64,000 bases of DNA from Chitinophagales bacterium (GTDB taxonomy: Bacteria > Bacteroidota > Bacteroidia > Chitinophagales > Saprospiraceae), in the NCBI GenBank assembly GCA_017303475.1, contig JAFLBO010000001.1, forward strand, positions 124,001-188,000. The letters run 5' to 3'. The position numbers and the translations under genes are program-made. Position 1 is the stretch's first letter. Every line of letters begins with the position of its first letter. Positions 8,589 through 18,395 of this stretch are shown one piece after another. A model generated the notes under the pieces. The model saw only the letters and a program-made list of their open reading frames with translations. It was not told the DNA's origin and searched no databases.

Positions 8589-10127
8589 ATGAGGTACTTA
8601 GTATGCATTGGTTTGCTTTTTGTGGTAATGTATGGATTAGGGGCACAGCCCGGAATCCAATGGCAAAAAAACCTTGGAGGAAATTTATCTGATGAGGGAA
8701 CAAAGATTCTGCAAACAGATGACGGAGGCTTTATCTTGTCCGGAAGATCCTATTCAAATAATGGAGACGTTTCTGGTAATCATGGTGCCGCAGATTATTG
8801 GATTCTGAAATTGACATTTGATGGAATTTTGGATTGGCAAAAGAGTTTTGGAGGTTCTGGCAATGAAAGATGTAATGCAATTTCCTTAACGTCAGATGAT
8901 GGGTATATTCTAGCTGGGCAAGCCTCTTCAAACAATGGTCAAGTTAGCGGTAATCACGGAGACATAGATTGTTGGATCGTCAAACTTGACAAGTTTGGTG
9001 TGTTAGAGTGGCAACGTTGCTACGGAGGAAGCAATTGGGATGAAGCAAGCTCAGTTGTGCAAACCAATGATGGTGGTTATGCTTTTGCAGGACGTGTTTC
9101 ATCAGGAGATGGAGACGTTTTTGGATACCATGGCGCATTTGACTTTTGGGTTGTAAAAATTAATTCCTCCGGAGAGATAGAATGGCAAAAACCAATAGGC
9201 GGGACTGGGGTAGACATTTGCTATTCTATAAAACAAACCCTTGATGGCGGCTACATTGTAAATGGAGAATCTAATTCAAACGATGGTGATGCCAGTGGTC
9301 TCATTGGAAGCTCCGATTATTGGGTAGTAAAGTTGTCATCATCCGGTGAGATAGAGTGGCAAAAAATGTTAGGTAGCAGTAGTCTTGATCGAGGAAATGA
9401 CATTGTCCAATTGCCAACAGGAGAGTATTTAGCTTTTGGTCATATTTCCTGGGGTGATGGTAATGTTACTTTGGCTTATAACGGATATGATTATTGGGTG
9501 GCAAAATTGAGCAATACCGGAGAAATCATTTGGCAACATACCTATGGTGGAACTGGTGAAGACTTTTCAAGCCAGATTAATCTGACTAAAGATGGCGGCT
9601 TTATAATGGTAGGCTCTACTAATTCCAAGGATGGTGATATTACAGACAATAATGGAGGAGTTGAGTACCTAATCATGAAGGCAGATTCCTTAGGACAATT
9701 GCAATGGCAAAAAACGTTGGGAGGTACGATGGCAGACAGGGCTTTTGGCGGCATACAAACAGCTGATGAGGGCTTTATCCTAACGGGCTATTCCTGGTCG
9801 AACAATGGCGATGTCGGTGGAAATAAGGGTGAAAACGACTTCTGGATCGTCAAACTCGCCCCCGAAACCTCCACCACTTCCACCCCAACCATCATTCCGC
9901 TTAACCTATACCCCAACCCTGCCTCGCACTGGATTACCCTGAATCTGCCCATCATTGAACAAGATATGCAAGTAAATACCACAGATGACCAAGGCAAGCT
10001 CATTCAATCCCGCATTATCCGAACGGATGAAAAATTAGATATTTCGGCACATCCTCCAGGAATTTACTGGGTGTCTGCGGTGTCAAAATCGGGACAGGTA
10101 TATGCTGGCAAGTTTGTGAAAAATTGA
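8589..10127 (+). CDS. T9SS-secreted seven-repeat propeller protein, paralog 2
   Basis: Product of 512 aa. ATG 8589 is chosen because it gives a signal peptide (MRYLVCIGLLFVVMYGLGAQ) and a position matching the other array members; the frame remains open through the upstream hairpin, but that extension is not a plausible N-terminus. Seven propeller-type repeats are followed by the same T9SS type A tail as its neighbours. Its repeats 5-7 (SLDRGNDIVQLPTGEYLAFGH, LAYNGYDYW, NGGVEYLIMKADSLGQLQWQ) closely match those of paralog 7, so the two form one subtype although they sit at different places in the array. Confidence 0.85.
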   Translation: MRYLVCIGLLFVVMYGLGAQPGIQWQKNLGGNLSDEGTKILQTDDGGFILSGRSYSNNGDVSGNHGAADYWILKLTFDGILDWQKSFGGSGNERCNAISLTSDDGYILAGQASSNNGQVSGNHGDIDCWIVKLDKFGVLEWQRCYGGSNWDEASSVVQTNDGGYAFAGRVSSGDGDVFGYHGAFDFWVVKINSSGEIEWQKPIGGTGVDICYSIKQTLDGGYIVNGESNSNDGDASGLIGSSDYWVVKLSSSGEIEWQKMLGSSSLDRGNDIVQLPTGEYLAFGHISWGDGNVTLAYNGYDYWVAKLSNTGEIIWQHTYGGTGEDFSSQINLTKDGGFIMVGSTNSKDGDITDNNGGVEYLIMKADSLGQLQWQKTLGGTMADRAFGGIQTADEGFILTGYSWSNNGDVGGNKGENDFWIVKLAPETSTTSTPTIIPLNLYPNPASHWITLNLPIIEQDMQVNTTDDQGKLIQSRIIRTDEKLDISAHPPGIYWVSAVSKSGQVYAGKFVKN

Positions 10128-10154
10128 GCACATTAGATTGATAATCAAGTATTC

Positions 10155-10187
10155 AGACCTCGCAGATTTTAAAAACCTACGAGGTCT
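10155..10187. repeat. Intergenic hairpin, array copy 2
   Basis: A 33-bp hairpin, left arm AGACCTCGCAGATTTT and right arm ending CCTACGAGGTCT, with two mismatches in the left arm. It lies between paralog 2 and the paralog 3 pseudogene. Confidence 0.88.
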
Positions 10188-10208
10188 AGGGCTAAAGAAA
10201 TAGAACGC

Positions 10209-11889
10209 ATGAAATACTTATTTAGCATCGGATTACTATTTGCGTCCATTGTAGGATTGAAGGCTCAACCCAGCATCCAATGGCAACGTTGTTTAGGTGG
10301 CAGCGACGCTGATGAGGCCTATTCCATTCGGCAGTTATCAGACAGTAATTTTGTTATTGCAGGGTGTGCCCTTTCTTCAAACGGTAACGTTACCTCAAAT
10401 AAAGGTGTAACCGATTTTTGGGCCATAAAATTAAGTAAAGCTGGTAGTGTAATTTGGCAAAAGGCCTATGGCGGTACAAATCATGACAGGTGCTACGCTT
10501 CTGATGTGAGCACTGATGGTGGTATTATATTAGCAGGGCAAACCTCATCCAACAATATTAATGTTAGCGGGAACCATGGAGATATTGACGGTTGGGTGAC
10601 AAAACTGGATAGTGAAGGCAACTTACAATGGCAAAAGTGTTTAGGCGGATCAAGTTGGGATGAGATTTGGTCAATTCAACATACAAATGATGGAGGGTAT
10701 ATTGCAGCAGGTAGAACATCCTCCTTTGATGGGGATGTTACAGGTCACCATGGATCTCTGGATTATTGGGTGGTGAAGTTATCGGGATCCGGGGCAATCG
10801 AGTGGCAAAAAGCACTTGGTGGGTCATTATTGGATATTGGTTATGTTGTAAAACAAGCGCCTGATGGTGGTTATATAATTGCTGGAGAGTCAAATTCAAT
10901 TGATGGGGATTGTACAGGCTTACACGGAAGTACGGATTTGTGGGGGCTTTGTTGCATGAACATTTTTTATTTCGTTTTTCGTGATTTCGCCAAACATTTC
11001 CAACAGGAGGAGCTTTTCATGAAATTTAAGTAATCAACAAACGTCTTTGGCCGAAGAAAAAATGTTCATGCAACAAAGCCATTTGTGGGTGGTAAAACTT
11101 TCATCAGAGGGAGAACTGGAGTGGCAAAAAATGTTGGGTGGCAGCAGTCTTGATTGGGCTTTTTATATTGCCATAACCTCAGATGGTGGTTATGCCGTAC
11201 TTGGCCAGATAGGCTGGAATGATTGGGATATAAGTGAGTATTTTGGTGGATTTGATATTTGGTTGGTTAAATTATCGGAATTAGGTGATATTCAATGGGA
11301 GCAGACATTTGGTGGGAGTAATAATGATTATGTTGGATCCATAGAGGTGGTTGCCGATGGATTTGTCATTGCTGGTGCAACCCAGTCTATGGATGGACAT
11401 GCTATAGGTAATGATGGAGGCCAAGATTTATGGGTGCTCAAATTGGATAATACAGGTAATATAATTTGGCAAAACTCTTTAGGCGGTGCCCAAGGAGAAT
11501 GGGCTAATTCTATTATTCAAACAGTGGAAGGGGACTTGGTAATGGCAGGATACACACGATCCAACAATGGCGATGTATCCGGCAACCATGGGTCCACAGA
11601 CTTCTGGATCGTCAAACTCGCCCCGGAAACCTCCTCCACCCAAACGCCAGCGGCCATTCCGCTCAACCTGTACCCCAATCCTGCTAATCAATGGATTACC
11701 CTGAACCTGCCCATTATTGAGCAGCAAATGCAGGTAAGTATCACGGATGAGCAGGGTAGGCTACTCCAAACGCGAATGATCCGAACGGATGAAAAACTGG
11801 ATATTGCCGCACATCCTCCAGGCATTTACTGGGTGTCTGCGGTGTCAAAATCCGGCAAGGTGTATGCAGGGAAGTTTGTAAAGGGGTGA
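10209..11889 (+). pseudogene. Propeller paralog 3, disrupted by a MITE insertion
   Basis: The start (MKYLFSIGLLFASIVGLKAQ) gives a signal peptide, and repeats 1-4 are intact up to about 10944. A 136-bp element then interrupts the frame; translation from the 5' part ends at a stop inside the element (11033). The 3' part resumes after the element as LWVVKLSSEGELEWQKMLGG and continues to a complete T9SS tail ending at 11889. Removing the element and one copy of the 9-bp target duplication restores one frame. Substitutions such as NDWDIS, where paralog 6 has NDGDVS, hint that the gene has begun to decay. A truncated secreted protein of ~274 aa without a sorting tail could still be made. Confidence 0.9.
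10945..11080. mobile_element. 136-bp MITE with 24-bp perfect terminal inverted repeats
   Basis: Both ends read inward as GGCTTTGTTGCATGAACA followed by six T: left 10945-10968, right 11057-11080, perfect over 24 bp. The element is flanked by the 9-bp direct repeat ATTTGTGGG (10936-10944 and 11081-11089), which occurs once at the matching site in paralog 6. The element has no transposase gene. Ends beginning GGCTTTGTTG and a 9-bp duplication recall the IS903 group of the IS5 family, which would then be the mobilising source; that link is an inference from the ends only. Confidence 0.93.
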
Positions 11890-11916
11890 GTATATTGGTT
11901 TGATAATCAGGCTTCC

Positions 11917-11949
11917 AGACCTCGTAGGTTTTAAAATCCTACGAGGTCT
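11917..11949. repeat. Intergenic hairpin, array copy 3
   Basis: A 33-bp palindrome with arms AGACCTCGTAGGTTTT and TCCTACGAGGTCT, preceded by the shared TGATAATCAGGC flank and followed by GGGGCCAAGA as in copy 1. Confidence 0.9.
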
Positions 11950-11974
11950 GGGGCCAAGAAATAGTCAAAAACGC

Positions 11975-13513
11975 ATGAAGTACTTAGTAAGTATCAGTTT
12001 GCTTTTTGTGGTAATGGATGGATTGGGGGCGCAGCCCGTAATCCAATGGCAGAGTGCGTTTGGCGGTAGTGACAGTGATGATGCGTATGCTGTTCAACAA
12101 ACACAAGATGGTGGATATGTTATTGCAGGAAGCACAGTATCCATCGATGGAGATGTTGTTGGAAATCATGGCGGCAGTGAAAATTGGGTTATAAAACTGA
12201 ATGCAAACGGTCAGCTTAATTGGAAAAAAACGTACGGTAGTACAAACAATGAAGGGTGTTACAAGATCAGGCAAACATCTGATGGCGGCTATATTTTAGC
12301 AGGGTTCACCAGTTCCAATAATGGCCAGGTTTCTGGCAATCATGGTGATCTTGATGCCTGGATTGTAAAAATTGATTCTATAGGGCTTATTCAATGGCAA
12401 AAATGTTACGGAGGCACTTTTTGGGAAGAGGCATGGTCTATTACTGGAACTACTGATGGAGGCTACGTTTTTGCCGGAAGAACGGGCTCCTCCGATGGCG
12501 ATGTAACCGGATATCATGGTGCTTTTGATTTCTGGGTAGTAAAAACAGACGCAAACGGTGAAATTCAATGGCAAAAGGCACTAGGCGGCTCAGATATTGA
12601 TCTTGGATATGTGGTGAAACAGACGTCTGATGGTGGTTACATTATTATTGGAGAATCGTTATCCAATGATGGTGATGCGCAAGGGGCTAACGGAAATGGC
12701 GATTATTTGGTAGTAAAACTAAATTCAAGCGGTGAAATAGAGTGGACCCGGTTGTTAGGTGGCCCTAGTCTGGATAGGGCTAATGATGTATGGGAAACAT
12801 CTAATGGCTCCTTTGTTGTTTTTGGCCATATTACTAAAAATGGAGGAGACATAAGTACCTATTACGGTGGATATGATTGGTGGCTGGTCAAATTAGATGC
12901 CTCGGGTGATTTGATTTGGGAAAAAACTTATGGTGGAAGTAAAGACGATTTTTCCCGATCCATTTATCAAACCTCTGATGGTGGTTTTATCATGGCGGGA
13001 TCAACAAATTCAAAAGACGGCGATGTGCAGGATAATGATGGTGGTGTGGATTTTTTACTTATCCGGGTTGATTCATCAGGCCAAATACTTTGGCAAAAAA
13101 CACTTGGTGGAACCATGGGAGAGCGCGCCTATTCGATTGCCGGAACTAAAGATGGAGGTTCTGTAGTTGCCGGCTTTGCCTGGTCGAACAATGGCGATGT
13201 ATCAGGTGTGCATGGAGTAGCGGATTACTGGATCGTCAAACTCGCCCCCGAAACCTCCACCACCCAAACGCCAGCCCCCATTCCACTCAATCTGTACCCC
13301 AATCCTGCCACCCAATGGATTACCTTAAACCTGCCCATTATTGAGACTAATATGCAGGTAAGCATCACGGATGAACAGGGCAGGTTACTCCTTTCCCACA
13401 GCATCAGAACAGATGAAAAACTGGATGTGTCAACATTGCCTTCCGGCATTTACCGGGTGTCGGCGGTATCAAAATCCGGCCAGGTGTATGTAGGGAATTT
13501 TTTGAAGGGGTAA
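11975..13513 (+). CDS. T9SS-secreted seven-repeat propeller protein, paralog 4
   Basis: Product of 512 aa, starting at ATG 11975 (MKYLVSISLLFVVMDGLGAQ, signal peptide). Seven repeats show the array pattern; the fifth carries YYGGYDWWLVKLDASGDLIW, very like YDWWLIQID in paralog 1, which marks these two as one subtype. The C-terminal T9SS type A domain is intact but slightly diverged from its neighbours (LSTLPSGIYRVSAVSKSG and FLKG rather than FVKN). Leader sequence upstream of the start (AAATAGTCAAAAACGCATGA) matches that of paralog 2, so the promoter-hairpin-leader unit was copied along with the gene. Confidence 0.85.
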   Translation: MKYLVSISLLFVVMDGLGAQPVIQWQSAFGGSDSDDAYAVQQTQDGGYVIAGSTVSIDGDVVGNHGGSENWVIKLNANGQLNWKKTYGSTNNEGCYKIRQTSDGGYILAGFTSSNNGQVSGNHGDLDAWIVKIDSIGLIQWQKCYGGTFWEEAWSITGTTDGGYVFAGRTGSSDGDVTGYHGAFDFWVVKTDANGEIQWQKALGGSDIDLGYVVKQTSDGGYIIIGESLSNDGDAQGANGNGDYLVVKLNSSGEIEWTRLLGGPSLDRANDVWETSNGSFVVFGHITKNGGDISTYYGGYDWWLVKLDASGDLIWEKTYGGSKDDFSRSIYQTSDGGFIMAGSTNSKDGDVQDNDGGVDFLLIRVDSSGQILWQKTLGGTMGERAYSIAGTKDGGSVVAGFAWSNNGDVSGVHGVADYWIVKLAPETSTTQTPAPIPLNLYPNPATQWITLNLPIIETNMQVSITDEQGRLLLSHSIRTDEKLDVSTLPSGIYRVSAVSKSGQVYVGNFLKG

Positions 13514-13540
13514 TGGCATTAGATTGATAATCAAGCAACT

Positions 13541-13574
13541 AGACCTCGTAGGTTTTTTTAAACCTGCGAGGTCT
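13541..13574. repeat. Intergenic hairpin, array copy 4
   Basis: A 34-bp palindrome with arms AGACCTCGTAGGTTT and AAACCTGCGAGGTCT (one mismatch), lying between paralogs 4 and 5. Confidence 0.9.
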
Positions 13575-13592
13575 ATGGATAAAAAAGCACGC

Positions 13593-15125
13593 ATGAAATA
13601 CTTGTTTAGCATCGGATTACTTGTTGCCCTGTTTACAGGAACAGAGGCCCAGCCATCCATCCAATGGCAACGAGGCTTTGGCGGTAGCCAGCCAGATGAA
13701 GCAACTACTATCAGGCTAACCTCAGACAGCTGCTATTTTGTAGCAGGCTTTGCCCTTTCCAACAATGGGAATATTACTGGCAATAAAGGAATAACTGATT
13801 TTTGGGTCATTAAGCTAAATTCTGCTGGAGATCTGTTATGGCAGAAATCACTTGGAGGAACTAATGATGACCGGTGTTATTCTGCCAGTCCAACCACAGA
13901 TGGGGGGTATATTCTTGTTGGAGAAACTTCTTCCAATAACCTAAATGTGAGCGGAAATCACGGCGATGTTGACTGCTGGGTGGTCAAACTAGATCCGAAC
14001 GGGAATATCCAGTGGCAGAAATGTTTGGGTGGATCCTATTGGGATGAAGCTTCCTGTGTTCAGCAAACCACAGACGGCGGCTATATAGTGGTTGGCCGGG
14101 CTGGATCTACAGACGGCGATATAACAGGGCATCATGGATCTTTTGATTTCTGGGCAGTAAAGCTTAACTCTAATGGGCAAATTATATGGCAGAATGCTCT
14201 TGGGGGCTCCTTGTTGGATATAGCATATTCGGTGAAACAGACCCTTGATGGCGGCTATATATTGGTTGGCGAGTCAAATTCCACCAATGGCGATTGCAGT
14301 GGATTGCATGGCAGCACCGATTTGTGGGTCGTGAAACTGACTCCGGAAGGAAATTTGGAATGGCAGAAAATGTTAGGAAGTACTAGTTTGGACTGGGCAG
14401 TAGATGTACTGGTTGAAACAAATGGAGGATACACAATTCTGGGGCAAATAACCTGGAATGATGGTGATGTAAGTGAGCGTTTTGGTGGTTTTGATATTTG
14501 GGTGGTAAATATTGACGGTTCAGGAAACTTAGTATGGGAACGTACGTTTGGAGGCAGCAAGGAAGAGTATGCCAGATCAATAATTCAGAAAGAAAATGGG
14601 TATATAGTGGTTGGTGTGACACAATCTGTTGATGGGCAGGTAGTTGGGAATGATGGAGGGGCTGATTTATGGCTCTTTAAGATAGATAGTCTGGGAAATC
14701 TTCTGTGGCAAAAAACACTGGGGGGGAGTCAGGATGATTTGGGTCACTCGGTCATCCAAACACTGGATGGTGGCCTGGCCTTAGCCGGTTATGCCCGCTC
14801 CAACAACGGCGATGTTTCTGGCAATCATGGCTCTACAGATTACTGGATCGTCAAACTCGCCCCGGAAACATCCACCACCCAAACGCCAGCCGCCATTCCG
14901 CTCAACCTGTACCCCAACCCTGCTAACCAATGGATTACCCTGAACTTGCCCATTATTGAGCATATGCAGGTAAGCATCACGGATGAGCAGGGCAGGTTAC
15001 TCCTTTCCCGCACCATCCGAACGGATGAAAAACTGGATATTGCCGCACTGCCTCCAGGTATTTACTGGGTGTCTGCGGTGTCAAAATCGGGGCAGGTATA
15101 TGCCGGTAAGTTTGTGAAAAATTGA
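13593..15125 (+). CDS. T9SS-secreted seven-repeat propeller protein, paralog 5
   Basis: Product of 510 aa from ATG 13593 (MKYLFSIGLLVALFTGTEAQ, signal peptide). Seven repeats are present. With paralogs 3 and 6 it forms a third subtype, recognised by NKGITDFW in repeat 1, NNLNVSGNHGD in repeat 2, GDCSGLHGSTDLWVVKL in repeat 4 and ERFGGFDIWVV in repeat 5. It is the only member of this subtype with an uninterrupted frame. The T9SS tail has a one-residue deletion (IIEHMQVS where the others have IIEQNMQVS). Confidence 0.85.
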   Translation: MKYLFSIGLLVALFTGTEAQPSIQWQRGFGGSQPDEATTIRLTSDSCYFVAGFALSNNGNITGNKGITDFWVIKLNSAGDLLWQKSLGGTNDDRCYSASPTTDGGYILVGETSSNNLNVSGNHGDVDCWVVKLDPNGNIQWQKCLGGSYWDEASCVQQTTDGGYIVVGRAGSTDGDITGHHGSFDFWAVKLNSNGQIIWQNALGGSLLDIAYSVKQTLDGGYILVGESNSTNGDCSGLHGSTDLWVVKLTPEGNLEWQKMLGSTSLDWAVDVLVETNGGYTILGQITWNDGDVSERFGGFDIWVVNIDGSGNLVWERTFGGSKEEYARSIIQKENGYIVVGVTQSVDGQVVGNDGGADLWLFKIDSLGNLLWQKTLGGSQDDLGHSVIQTLDGGLALAGYARSNNGDVSGNHGSTDYWIVKLAPETSTTQTPAAIPLNLYPNPANQWITLNLPIIEHMQVSITDEQGRLLLSRTIRTDEKLDIAALPPGIYWVSAVSKSGQVYAGKFVKN

Positions 15126-15152
15126 GTGTATTAGATTGATAATCAGGCAGCC

Positions 15153-15186
15153 AGACCTCGTATGTTTTTTAACGCCTACGAGGTCT
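15153..15186. repeat. Intergenic hairpin, array copy 5
   Basis: A 34-bp palindrome with left arm AGACCTCGTATG and right arm GCCTACGAGGTCT, one of the less perfect copies, between paralog 5 and the paralog 6 pseudogene. Confidence 0.88.
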
Positions 15187-15204
15187 GGGCTAAAAAAAGC
15201 ACGC

Positions 15205-16742
15205 ATGAAGTACTTACTTAACATCTTGATTGTTTTTGCCATTTTAACAGGAGTAGAGGCTCAACCCATTATTCAATGGCAACGTTGTTTTGGTGGCAGC
15301 GAAGCTGATGAAGCTGTTTCAATAAAACAAACAACAGATAGTAATTTCATTATTGCAGGTAGGGCGCTATCTGCCAATGGTAATGTTACGAATAATAAAG
15401 GTGTAACGGATTTTTGGACCATAAAGGTGAGTAATACTGGTAACTTGATTTGGCAAAAGGCTTACGGAGGAACTAACCATGAAAGATGTTATGGATCAGA
15501 TCTGACGAGTGATGGTGGAGTTATTTTGACAGGCCAAACAGCATCCAACAATATTAATGTAAGCGGTAATCATGGGGATTTCGATGGGTGGGTTATAAAA
15601 TTAGATAGCAATGGATTATTAAAATGGCAAAAATGCCTGGGCGGCTCAAGTTGGGATGAGTTCTGGTCCATTCAACAGACAAGTGATGGCGGTTACATAG
15701 CTGCCGGAAGGACGGCATCTACGAATGGAGATGTAACAGGGCTACATGGATCTCTGGATTATTGGGTGGTGAAGCTGTCTTCCACTGGCGCCATCGAGTG
15801 GCAAAAGGCATTGGGTGGCACTTTGCTTGATAATGCTTATGTGGTAAAACAAGCCCCGGATGGAGGTTATGTCGTTGCCGGAGAATCAAATTCAACGGAT
15901 GGTGATTGCACAGGCTTACACGGAAGTACGGATTTGTGGGTGGTAAAACTTTCATCAGAGGGAGAACTGGAGTGGCAAAAAATGTTGGGTGGCAGCAGTC
16001 TTGATTGGGCTTTTGATATTGCCATAACCTCAGATGGTGGTTATGCCGTACTTGGCCAGATAAGCTGGAATGATGGGGATGTAAGTGAGTATTTTGGGGG
16101 ATTTGATATTTGGTTGGTAAAGCTCAATGAAATGGGCGAGATAGAATGGGAACACTCCTATGGTGGAAGCGACGATGAATATATTGGATCAATTATTCAG
16201 TTAAGTGCAGGCGGCTATGTTATAGCTGGCGCCACTCAATCGTCAGATGGCCATGCGATTGGAAATAACGGTGTACAGGATCTTTGGATTATCCAAATTG
16301 ATAGCATAGCAATATCATCTGGCAAAAATCAATTGGTGGATCACAAGATGAGAGAGCCCATTCTGTCATCCAAACACTGGATGGTGGATTGGCAGTGGCC
16401 GGGTATGCCCGATCCAACAACGGCGATGTTTCAGGTAACCACGGATCCATAGATTACTGGATCGTCAAACTCTCCCCGGAAACATCCTCCACTCAATCCC
16501 CAACCGCTATACCGCTTAACCTATACCCCAACCCTGCCACCCAATGGATTACCTTAAACCTGCCCATTGTTGAGCAAAATATGCAGGTAAGCATCACGGA
16601 TGAGCAGGGTAGGTTACTCCTTTCCCGCAGCATCCGAACGGATGAAAAGCTGGATATTGCCGCATTGCCATTGGGTGTGTACTGGGTGTCAGCAGTATCA
16701 AAGTCCGGCCAGGTGTATGCGGGCAAGTTTGTGAAAAATTGA
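15205..16742 (+). pseudogene. Propeller paralog 6, single-base frameshift
   Basis: ATG 15205 gives a signal peptide (MKYLLNILIVFAILTGVEAQ) and an intact frame through repeat 6. At about 16309/16310 one G is missing: the sequence reads GATAGCATAGCAATATC where the family frame needs ATAGGCAATATC (SIGNI). Translation then runs out of frame to a stop at 16452. In the +1-corrected frame the last repeat (WQKSIGGSQDERAHSVIQT) and a complete T9SS tail continue to 16742. The damage is a single deletion, so it is either a recent mutation or a sequencing error; read evidence would decide. Without correction the product lacks its sorting signal. Confidence 0.85.
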
Positions 16743-16769
16743 GCGTATTGAATTGATAATCAGTTTACT

Positions 16770-16803
16770 AGACTTCTTAGGTTTTTAGAGGCCTACGAGG
16801 TTT
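16770..16803. repeat. Intergenic hairpin, array copy 6 (degenerate)
   Basis: A 34-bp degenerate copy, left arm AGACTTCTTAGG and right arm CCTACGAGGTTT. Both arms carry changes that weaken pairing at the stem base. It lies downstream of the frameshifted paralog 6. Confidence 0.8.
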
Positions 16804-16829
16804 GGGGTTAAAGAAAAAATCGAACAAGT

Positions 16830-18368
16830 ATGAAGAGTATATTTACTTGCGGACTGCTATTATGCTTCATCACAGGATTGTTTTCCCAGCCAGCCATACA
16901 ATGGCAAAGGAATTTTGGCGGATCATTCGCCGATGAAGGGAGAAAAGTTGTTCATACCCCAGATGGTGGCTTTGTTATTATTGGTGTGACTTTATCCAAT
17001 AATGGTAGTGTTTTTGGTAATCACGGTGCCTATGATATTTGGGTAGTGAAAATTTCGGCTGCAGGTCAATTAGAGTGGCAAAAGTGCTTGGGAGGCACAG
17101 ACAATGAAGCTGGATATGCCATTCAGACAACCTCTGATATGGGATATATTTTAGTTGGAGAAACAACATCCAATAATGGTCAAGTGACTGATAATCATGG
17201 CGATGTAGATTGTTGGGTAGTCAAGTTGGACCAAAATGGAAATATAGAATGGCAAAAATGTTATGGTGGTTCACAATGGGACGAAGCATGGGCAATTCAG
17301 CAGACTACAGATGGTGGATATGTTTTTGCTGGTAGAACAGCTTCAAATGATGGTGATGTGAGTGGATATCATGGTGGCTTTGATTATTGGGTAGTTAAGA
17401 TTAGTAATCTTGGTATCATAGAGTGGCAGAAAGCACTTGGAGGTTCGGGAATTGATATTGCTTATGCCATAAGGCAAACCCAGGATGGCGGATTTATTGT
17501 GAATGGAGAATCAAATTCAAGTAATGGTGACGTGAGTGGGCTAATAGGTAGTTCAGATTACTGGGTAGTTAAATTGTCAGCAGAAGGCTCAATTGAATGG
17601 CAAAAAATGCTGGGAAGTACAAGTCTTGATAGAGGAAATGATATAATACAGTTACCTACTGGAAATTATCTGGCATTTGGCCATATCGCTAAGGCAGATG
17701 GTAATGTAACTCTGGCATATGCAGGCTATGATTATTGGGTGGCAAAACTGAGCAATACTGGAGAAATTCTTTGGCAACATACCTATGGTGGAACAGGGGA
17801 AGACTTTTCCAGCGAAATTAGCTTAACTAATGATGATGGGTTCATTATGACGGGTTCTACAAATTCTAAAAACGGAGATATTATCGGAAACGATGGTGGG
17901 GTAGAGTTTTTAATCCTTAAAGCTGATTCTTTGGGACAGTTGCAATGGCAAAAAACTTTAGGAGGAACAATGGCTGACAGAGCTTATGGCGGAATACAAG
18001 CTATGAATGGTGGGTTTGTTTTAACCGGGTATTCCTGGTCAAATAATGGCGATCTTAATGCAAATATGGGAGAAAGTGACCTTTGGATCGTCAAACTCGC
18101 CCCGGAAACATCCTCCACCCAAACGCCAGCCGCCATTCCGCTCAACCTGTACCCCAATCCTGCCTCGCACTGGATCACCCTGAACCTGCCCATCATTGAA
18201 CAAGATATGCAAGTAAATATCACGGATGAACAGGGCAAGCTACTTCAATCCCGCACCATCCGAACGGATGAAAAACTGGATATTGCGGCATTGCCTCCGG
18301 GCATTTACTGGGTATCAGCGGTATCAAAATCCGGTCAGGTGTATGCAGGGAAGTTTGTAAAGGGGTGA
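16830..18368 (+). CDS. T9SS-secreted seven-repeat propeller protein, paralog 7
   Basis: Last member of the array (512 aa). It starts at ATG 16830 (MKSIFTCGLLLCFITGLFSQ, signal peptide) and has seven repeats and the shared T9SS type A tail. Repeats 4-7 (SLDRGNDIIQLPTGNYLAFGH, NGDIIGNDGGVEFLILKADS) place it with paralog 2. Its leader differs from those of paralogs 2-6 (GAACAAGTATGAAG rather than ACGCATGAAG), so the copy-and-paste unit is less homogeneous at this end. Its downstream hairpin is an almost perfect copy. Confidence 0.85.
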   Translation: MKSIFTCGLLLCFITGLFSQPAIQWQRNFGGSFADEGRKVVHTPDGGFVIIGVTLSNNGSVFGNHGAYDIWVVKISAAGQLEWQKCLGGTDNEAGYAIQTTSDMGYILVGETTSNNGQVTDNHGDVDCWVVKLDQNGNIEWQKCYGGSQWDEAWAIQQTTDGGYVFAGRTASNDGDVSGYHGGFDYWVVKISNLGIIEWQKALGGSGIDIAYAIRQTQDGGFIVNGESNSSNGDVSGLIGSSDYWVVKLSAEGSIEWQKMLGSTSLDRGNDIIQLPTGNYLAFGHIAKADGNVTLAYAGYDYWVAKLSNTGEILWQHTYGGTGEDFSSEISLTNDDGFIMTGSTNSKNGDIIGNDGGVEFLILKADSLGQLQWQKTLGGTMADRAYGGIQAMNGGFVLTGYSWSNNGDLNANMGESDLWIVKLAPETSSTQTPAAIPLNLYPNPASHWITLNLPIIEQDMQVNITDEQGKLLQSRTIRTDEKLDIAALPPGIYWVSAVSKSGQVYAGKFVKG

Positions 18369-18395
18369 GTATATTGGTTTGATAATCAGGTGTCT

